A DNA stretch of 64,000 bases, taken from positions 434,001 through 498,000 of the forward strand of contig JADJGB010000010.1 in assembly GCA_016708305.1 (NCBI GenBank). Direction: 5' to 3'. Below are positions 57,723 through 64,000 of the stretch, one piece after another. Under the pieces are notes generated by a model. That model saw only the letters and a program-made list of their open reading frames with translations. It was not told the DNA's origin and did not search any database. Position numbers and translations under genes: made by a program. This DNA comes from Sphingobacteriales bacterium. Its GTDB lineage: Bacteria > Bacteroidota > Bacteroidia > Chitinophagales > Chitinophagaceae. The number at the start of each line of letters is the position of its first letter. Positions within the stretch are counted from its first letter, which is position 1.

Positions 57723-59081
57723 TTAAAAACTAAACTGAGTTCTAAGGGTAAATACATTGTCCTTTACATCCTTTTCAAACTGAGGGATGCTGCCGGGTTC
57801 ATTTGTAATCCAATCATACCAGAACACGATTTTTAAATGTTTGTTGATTTTTCTCAAATATCCAAAACCGAATGTGTAATAAGCTATATCTGCAGCAGTT
57901 AATCCATTTTCGGGCTGGATTGATTTTTTTTTGACTTTTGTATTCGGGTCATACCAATCATATTTTAATACAAGCTGGTTATTGGCATTTTTCAAATTTT
58001 GAATAAAACTTAAATATCCTCCTCTAAACGGCCTCTCGTACAAAGGTTGCGGCAGGTTGTTTAATACCGGATAGCTGCCCGGAGTTTGGCTCGACAGACG
58101 CGTAGCTGATTGGGTTCCAAAGATATATTCGGCCCTAACCTGCGTTTGCCAATTTTTTGAAGCAGTGCCTATTTCAATGTCGGCTCCCTTATAAATTCTT
58201 TTGCCAGTTTGCCCTTATTATTGCTTCCTGCCGACTGCATTTTCCAGATACCATTATCGTTTTGCATTGAAAATAATTGATCTGCATTATTAACAAGGCC
58301 ACCTGTCAACAAACTAATGCCGCCTTCAATACTAATATTACCAAAGCTTTTCACCTTTTGGGGTTTGGTAGAAATTTCGAGCCACCAAATCCTTTTTACT
58401 ATCAAATTCTGCCGACCCGGTTAGTCCTTGCCCATTAAATAATCCTAGATCAACCACCAGAAAATTCAGACGGTTATCTTCCGATCGCGGATTAAAGGTA
58501 ATTTTTGCACCCAAATCTCTTTCACCTTTCATCAAAATCTGAGACATTCGCCCGCGTTCCGGCGCTTCGCGTGATGAGGATGATAACTGCAGTTCATTGC
58601 CAAAGGGTCTCCCAAAGAGGCCGGCTGTAACAGAAAGGACATTCCATTTATTTTCGTAATACCGCCCCCAGAAGTCACGGATATTTACGCCTTGTTCAGT
58701 ACCATCAAACTGAAATACAAAGTAGGTAGAAGGTCTGCTATTTTTGTCATGAAACAAATAATCAAAGCGTATTCTCCCCCGCCTCAACCGGAATCTGTTG
58801 GTGGCAGTACCCTGAAAAGCGCCTCCCTGAAATTCACCCGCACCCGATTCTTGTGTTGCCTGAAACTGAGGTTGAAGATATCCTGAAATCGAAATGATGC
58901 TATTTCCCGTTTTGATAACCGGAATATCTTTTGGGGCCAGTGTTGCCGAGTCGGGTACGTCAAACAACATTCTTTGAGCGTGTAATTTATTTGTGGTGAA
59001 AAAAAGGAAAAACAACGGAAAAAACCGGCAAATCACTTCCGCATTTAACTTCAAATGTCTAAAATTGTTAATAAAAACCAA
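57723..59081 (-). CDS. Phosphate-selective porin O/P-like outer-membrane protein, frameshifted
   Basis: About 450 residues. N-terminal export signal (FFPLFFLFFTTNKLHAQ), then ISISGYLQPQFQATQESGAG and FRLRRGRIRFDYLFHDKNS, the usual beginning of the OprO/P family (PF07396). Later strands include GERDLGAKITFNPRSEDN and GGYLSFIQNLKNANNQLVLK, ending VFTLRTQFSF, a typical barrel C-terminal Phe. At least two shifts (near 58370 and 58200) break it into three frames. A passive outer-membrane channel is likely; phosphate specificity is only the family name. Confidence 0.82.
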
Positions 59082-59212
59082 CTGATTATTTTTAATTTAA
59101 AAATTTAAGCAAACGTACTTAAAAAATTTTCGGAATTAAAAAATATTACCGTTATTCCGACAGTGAGATAGGTTTTGGCTAAAGTCGGAAATTATGGAAA
59201 AATAATTGGCAT

Positions 59213-59248
59213 AAAAAAAGGAATAACTTTTGAATTTATTCCCTTTTC
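59213..59248. terminator. Terminator-like hairpin
   Basis: GGAATAA (59220-59226) with TTATTCC (59236-59242), flanked by A and T runs, in the 634-bp gap 59082-59715. It lies upstream of the porin gene, so it would act on plus-strand transcripts or be a cruciform. Confidence 0.45.
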
Positions 59249-59483
59249 TCCCTGTTGCGCTGTTTGGGTTCTGTATCGTACATAAGTTAAACAACTAATT
59301 ATTTGACAGGCAAATGATTTAACAATTAATATATCCCAAGTTGTTGATATTATATTTGTAAAAATCACAAAAAGTATTTATCTTCGTATTATATTTCTAT
59401 ATATAGAGATATTAATGAGTTCATATAAATTTATTTTTAAATATCTATAATTTCAATGATGAAAAATAAACTTTCTTTTCATA

Positions 59484-59700
59484 TTAATAAAAACATAAAT
59501 CAGTTCTTATTAATTTTATTTGCGGATGGCAATAAAGAAACGTAAGAATCGAGCAGCTCAGGAAGAAACTCGTTTTCGAATAGTAGATTGTATAAAATCC
59601 AAACTGGGAACTCAAAAGCAGGTGCAGAAATACCTTCACCTAAAGCACGTCAGATATGCAGCATAGCGAATTGATACGACTTAATTAACTAAACGATTAA
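59484..59700 (+). mobile_element. MITE-like internally deleted IS630 derivative
   Basis: 217 bp between TA dinucleotides (59482-59483 and 59701-59702). Ends TTAATAAAAACATAAATCAG and, inverted, TTAATCGTTTAGTTAATTAA resemble those of the full IS630 at 47228-48334. The interior joins the first codons of that transposase to its last codons. In the full element the two breakpoints share the 9-bp sequence AAAAGCAGG, which fits a microhomology deletion. It ends 15 bp before the surface protein start codon. Confidence 0.85.
59526..59666 (+). CDS. Mini-ORF, in-frame fusion of IS630 transposase N- and C-termini
   Basis: 46 codons. The first part, MAIKKRKNRAAQEETRFRIV, matches the start of the IS630 transposase (MANTKRKNKDAQEETRFRIV). 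The last part, KQVQKYLHLKHVRYAA, matches its end. The whole DDE domain is gone. The frame is kept and ends in the transposase's own stop. It has no HTH-plus-catalysis ability; if translated it would be a small basic peptide that could still contact the element's ends. Confidence 0.6.
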   Translation: MAIKKRKNRAAQEETRFRIVDCIKSKLGTQKQVQKYLHLKHVRYAA

Positions 59701-59715
59701 TAAATTTAAAAAAAC

Positions 59716-59939
59716 ATGAATTTCAAAACTCTAAAGGGCTATGGCCTATTATTTGCATTTCTTTTTATGAGCATTTTTGCTCAGGCAGAGGGTAGTAAGG
59801 ATCTCTACCTTACAGGACCCAACACAGGTTACCGAGCATTTCTTAGTAGCTGGCCCTGGGGCGAAACCGGTCTGGCATTTAATCCGTTTCCTACACCCGG
59901 CAGAATGTGGGTGTATGCCAATGTTGGTGAAACTATTTA
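59716..59939 (+). pseudogene. Secreted surface protein, 5' part (interrupted by IS)
   Basis: Signal peptide LKGYGLLFAFLFMSIFAQA, then the start of the mature protein (DLYLTGPNTGYRAFLSSW, RMWVYANVGETI). The IS at 59940 stops it with a TAG. Removing the IS and one ACTATTTA copy joins GETI to YAGSSMVGKNYG in frame, so the gene was intact before insertion. See the entry at 61559 for the rest. Confidence 0.88.
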
Positions 59940-61558
59940 GAGTTTGTCTATAAATGATAAATTATTGACAGTCAGTATATTGTGGCATAATTATTGTGAT
60001 TTGAGAGGGTATGAAAATGAATTTGTTCGAGCCGCTGCGTTTAAAGTTTGAGAAGCCTGATTGGGCCAGAAACCCCGAGTTTGGGCTATTGGATACCGTG
60101 TTAGAGCGGCATCCGGAGTTGATCAAAATAGCAGAAGCAGATGTGCTTCGGGGTTGTTTGCAAAGTGAATTTGGCCGTCAGGATATGCCCAGTGTAGAGC
60201 AGATTGTTCGTGCAGCGATCTATAAAGAGATGAAGGGGTTGGATTACGGGAGTTGGAATATGCTCAAAGCGACTCCCGTATTTGTGAGCAGTTTGTAAAG
60301 CTTGATAACCGCCACCCGTTTAGCTTTCAGGTATTCCAGAAATATATTTCAAAGATAAGTGAAGACAGCCTGCAACAGATATTGGTATCATTGAACAAGA
60401 TAGCTATCAGCGAAGGATTGGAAGATATTAAACAGCTACGCCAGGATAGCACCGTTGTTGAAACAAACATACATTACCCCACTAATAACTCGTTGGTCTG
60501 GGACTGTATCAAAGAAAGCCACCGGCTGCTCTCACAGTTAGCAGAAGAAGTGAAAGATTTGGATTACAGAGATTATACCAAAGATGCGAAAAGAACATTT
60601 TTCAAGATTAACATCACCAGGAATGGAGATAAGCGTATAGACCTGTTCAACAAGCAATTAATAACATTCACAAAATGTATTAATCAGGTGGCTAACGCGG
60701 TAAAAAAAAGCCATGTTATAGTATGAACGCCTTCTTCATAACAGGGGAATTGGAAAATCTGTTGCCGCTGATGGAAAAAGTGTATGATATTACGGCGCAA
60801 ACAGATCAATGGAGAGACGGTGTCCAATGATGAAAAAATATTTTCTATCTATGAGCAGCATACTGACATTATAGTAAAAGGTCAAAGGGAAGTTCAGTTT
60901 GGTCACAAGATAAACCTGACAAGCGGCAAAAGCAGTTTGATATTGAGTTGTGAGGTATTGAAGGGCAATCCATCCGATAGCACACTGTATCAAAGCACCA
61001 TCAATAAAATAGAGAGTGATTATCAAATCGTACCCCGTGATAGCGTAACCGATGGTGGGTATGCCTCCAAAGACAATGCGGAATATGCGCAAGGAAAAGG
61101 AATCGTAAATATTGTTTTCAATAAGATCGTAGGCAGCCTGAAAAATGTGGTGAGTTCCAAAAATATGGAGACCCGTTTGAAGAAATGGCGCAGTGGAATA
61201 GAAGCGGTGATTTCAAATTTGAAAAGAGGCTGCCGGTTATTCAGGTGCAACTGGAAGGGAGAAGCACATTTTAAGCAAAAGGTATTATGGAGCGTGATCG
61301 CCTACAATATCCGGGTGATGACAGCCGCAGTGGTGGCTCAGCTATAAAAGGTATATCGGACTATAAGCTAAAAATGCGAAGATGCAAGGCGGAGCTATGC
61401 GCTGAAAGTGCCGAAAATGCTGCCTTTGAGCCATTTCTACCTGAAAAAATACTCAACGATGAAAGGGAGATCGTTATCGACTAAATGAAGACCGGAAAAT
61501 AGAACGAATATTAATATATACTAATGCGTTTTAGAGATCGTTTACTTTATGGACAGAC
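59940..61558 (+). mobile_element. IS element (ISNCY/IS5-like DDE) in the surface protein gene
   Basis: 1619 bp flanked by an exact 8-bp duplication ACTATTTA (59932-59939 and 61559-61566). Ends GAGTTTGTCTATAAA and, inverted, GTCTGTCCATAAAGT are imperfect inverted repeats. The single transposase gene is at 60011-61347; 61348-61558 is non-coding right end. Family placement is by protein resemblance only. Confidence 0.85.
60011..61347 (+). pseudogene. DDE transposase (DUF772-type, ISNCY/IS5-like), two frameshifts
   Basis: Reads MKMNLFEPLRLKFEKPDWAR, the DUF772-like IVRAAIYKEMKGLDYRELEY, then LRQDSTVVETNIHYPTNNSL with the first catalytic Asp, SVTDGGYASKDNAEYAQGKG with the second, and the Glu in RWRSGIEAVISNLKRG without the R. 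Shifts lie near 60255 (in a GGG run) and 60725. Corrected length is about 440 residues. Comparable proteins are labelled ISNCY or IS5 family; I cannot decide between them. Confidence 0.75.
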
Positions 61559-63811
61559 ACTATTTATGCAGGTAGCAGCATGGTAGGCAAAAACTATGGA
61601 GCAGGTAGTACTACCGGCGGTATTATTTTAACCTCTCCAACAGGGGTTCAATATACATCCATCATAGCTGGTAACATTGCCAACATTACGGAGGAAACAA
61701 ACGGTCCCGACAGAACAGGTGTTACTAATGGCTATACTCCATTTACCTACTTGGTGGGTGCAGGAGAAGCCGGTATCTGGGAGGTACAATTTACCGCAAT
61801 GGGTAAAGGAACGACATTACCTTATTCTCCTGCAAGCACTAGTCCTAAACCTCAAGATGCTTGGACACAACCAGTAGATAATGGTTCTTCAGCACTAATC
61901 GCTGCCTGGGATATTTCTGTTGGCAATGCTACAACAGGGGTTTTGGCCAGCGGACGTGCCTATACTACCCTTATGGCACTATGTGCCCCCAATGGCATTT
62001 TCTTATCTCCTTCTTTTTATGGGAAAGTGTATGTGTTGACTCCTTCTGGTTTTGCTTATGAGGTAGATGGCAACGGCTTTAACGGTGCTTCCTGGAATTT
62101 TTTCAGCAACAACAAAGGATCCAAGTTGGCTGATGGCTCACCTTCTTATCAGAGTTATTCTTATTCATCAGTAGCTCCAGGACCTGCAAACATGATTGCA
62201 AACTTCCACGATCCGCGTACACCTGATAATGGAACTATTGATTTTACTAATAAAATATTCTACAATAAGCCCAATGCAGATTTACCTGTGAGTGCTAAAG
62301 CATATTTCAGCAATGTTTCTCAGGCTCCTACAACCTGGCTTAAACCTGTAGCTTCAACACCCGATTTTAATATTACTGGTCTGAGTGCGAACTGTGGTGG
62401 CCAATTTAAGTTTACCCCGACCAGTAACGGTACGTATCGCATCGCATTGGATGTGGGCAATAATACTAGTTTTGATGATGATGTGGATGTATTGCTTACC
62501 GGACAGGCTGTGGGAGGCCAAATCAATACAGTACAGTGGGATGGTAAAAATGGACTTGATAGTACCGTAAGTTTTGGAACTGTAGTTAAGGCCAAGATAT
62601 CCATATCGCTACCTACTTCCGAAGTGCATTTCCCTTTTATAGATGTGGAAACGAATCAGTATGGAATAAAAATACAAAGCCTTAGTAGCGATTATTCCAG
62701 CTATGTGGGAAATACTGTTTATTGGAACGATGCCGAATTGACTGGTGGTATTGCTCCTTCTCCACTGATCAACAAAAGTGCTGGAGCGAACAGTACAACT
62801 AATGGTCACATTTGGTATGGTACAACTGATGGCCCAGATGATAATAGTTATGGTAACAACAAAATGTTGGATACCTGGGCATTTCTGGGTGGCAGTGTGC
62901 AGAATCTTGGCGACATCACACTTTGCCGCATTATTAGTGGCAATGTATGGCCGGATAGGGATCAATTAACAGATGGTAAGATAGATAATGAATACACTAA
63001 TAATGGTGAAACGAAAATAGATGGGTATGATAAATTGCCAAGCGGATTGAAAGCCGTACTAGTAAATAAAGCTACCGGCAAGGTTATACAAGTTGTGCCG
63101 GTGGATGGAGGAACTTATGTGTTTTCTAATATAGCGGACAATGCATCGGGCTATACTGTAGTGTTGACCAATGCAACAGTAATTGTAGGCGATCCAGCTC
63201 CTGGATCTTCCTTGCCTGCCACCTGGACTCAGGTGGGTTCCGGCTTTGGAAATACATCTTCCGGGACAAACGGCACCATTACTATTCCACCTGTAACTTC
63301 TAGCACAAATTCGATCACTGATGCCAATTTTGCGATTTACAGTGCCACTACATTACCCATCAGTTTTGGAAGTTTCAGCGCAGAAATTGTAAACGGGCAG
63401 TTGCTGGTAAACTGGAGCACCATTACTGAAACCAACAACAGCTATTTTGATATAGAAGTTTCAAAAGACGGTAAAAACTTCACTTCTATGGGTAAAGTGG
63501 ACTCTAAAGCAACAAATGGCAACTCAACAGTTGCCTTAAATTATGAGTTCTCGGCCACCGGTACTGCTGCTGCAGTGTTGGGTTCTTCACTAATGGCTTT
63601 GGCATTGGCAGGTTTTGGATTCAAAAGAAAAAATAAGACATTATATGCATTGGCTCTGGTTTGTGGACTGAGTGTTTTAGGTGCTGCATCTTGTACAAAA
63701 AATGATTTGAGCAAGACAGATGACAGTAGCAAGTTGTTTGTACGCATCAAGCAGGTGGACAAAGACGGTAGCATTAGCTACAGTAAAGTGATTCAGGCTG
63801 TAAAAAAATAA
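61559..63811 (+). pseudogene. Secreted surface protein, main part, with an unusual C-terminus
   Basis: With the 5' piece this makes an 822-residue exported protein. A beta-rich N-terminal half (no known catalytic motif) is followed by an SdrD/CnaB-like domain (ISGNVWPDRDQLTDGKIDN, LKAVLVNKATGKV). A C-terminal fibronectin-like domain of the Bacteroidota secretion-tail type follows (PISFGSFSAEIVNGQLLVNW, NSYFDIEVSKDGKNF). That domain is split after ALNYEFSATG by a membrane segment (VLGSSLMALALAGFGF), KRKNK, and a lipoprotein-signal-like LYALALVCGLSVLGAASC. It resumes with LFVRIKQVDKDGSISYSKVI. Possible translation from the ATG at 61580 would lack the signal peptide. A strong terminator follows. 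Confidence 0.8.
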
Positions 63812-63831
63812 TAGAATATCATATTGATTTC

Positions 63832-63869
63832 AAAGAAAAAGGCAGCTCAATAGGGCTGCCTTTTTCTTT
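63832..63869 (+). terminator. Strong terminator after the surface protein gene
   Basis: 15-bp stem with GGCAGC/GCTGCC at the core (63832-63846 and 63855-63869) and an 8-base loop; the right arm ends in TTTTTCTTT. I see no gene in the remaining 63870-64000. Confidence 0.9.
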
Positions 63870-64000
63870 ATTCTGTCAATCGGAAATTTGTAAGATCAAA
63901 TAATAAAAATACGCTGAACTATCATAAGTGATGACTGGCTAAAAATGCATTTGGCAAAATTTTTTCCAATCCGAATGCTTCTTTACAAAAGCAAAAATTT

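Noticed and set aside
61287..61484. A 65-codon frame at the right end of the IS
   Set aside because: It starts inside the transposase gene in another frame and has no family resemblance; probably non-coding IS end.
59936..61536. TTTAGAG repeated near both ends of the IS as its target duplication
   Set aside because: Using it leaves a TAG stop and extra residues in the rebuilt gene, whereas ACTATTTA gives a clean in-frame join and better inverted repeats.
59716..63811. Standard T9SS sorting domain on the surface protein
   Set aside because: The C-terminus lacks the usual type A ending and is instead split by hydrophobic segments, so I describe it as unusual and do not assign it.

Overview
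The window looks like a chromosome segment from a Bacteroidota bacterium, most likely of the Chitinophagia type. It is AT-rich, with a TonB-dependent receptor and other outer-membrane beta-barrels, DUF1080 and GH20 sugar enzymes, a DUF2795 protein, the prs-rplY and serC-serA pairs, and TAnnTTTG promoter boxes. About half of the ordinary housekeeping genes carry one or more frameshifts, mostly at homopolymers (gnd, rplY, anmK, lolD and others). This pattern points to indel errors in the sequence rather than mass gene decay, so those genes are annotated as whole genes with the shift noted.

Region 1-8.3 kb holds an outer-membrane protein with a long TPR protein, then DoxX, a hot-dog thioesterase, an M50 protease, a VOC protein and a two-domain DUF1080 secreted hydrolase. 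Region 8.4-14.6 kb is a five-gene operon on the minus strand: a UxaE tagaturonate epimerase, an SDR reductase, a PfkB sugar-acid kinase, a LarA-type nickel hydroxyacid epimerase and 6-phosphogluconate dehydrogenase. In this order the genes could take tagaturonate through fructuronate, mannonate and gluconate to 6-phosphogluconate and ribulose-5-phosphate. A LacI-type palindrome lies upstream. Region 14.9-42.7 kb is mainly core metabolism and envelope: an aminotransferase, a fused 2-oxoacid dehydrogenase E1, rplY, prs, a Prc-type protease, tRNA-His, a TonB receptor, an oxidoreductase and a glycosyltransferase-like gene, ftsE, GH20, pyk, asnA, lolD, a corrinoid adenosyltransferase, anmK and upp. 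An amidohydrolase remnant with most of its middle deleted lies at 15.6-16.0 kb.

Region 42.8-51.3 kb is an S8 peptidase lipoprotein gene split by a 6.5-kb nest of mobile DNA. The nest is bounded by two IS1634-family copies and flanked by a direct repeat of about 452 bp, which fits the very long target duplications known for that family. Inside are an inverted IS66 end, an unrelated gene fragment, and an IS66 element with an 8-bp duplication that is itself interrupted by an IS630 element at a TA. Region 51.4-59.1 kb returns to core genes: a universal stress protein, serC, serA, a Crp/Fnr regulator, der, era and a porin.

Region 59.1-63.9 kb contains a 217-bp internally deleted derivative of the same IS630 type, 15 bp before an 822-residue secreted surface protein gene. 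That gene is split by a second, unrelated IS with an exact 8-bp target duplication. The surface protein has an unusual C-terminus: a beta-sandwich domain interrupted by a transmembrane segment and a lipoprotein-signal-like segment.
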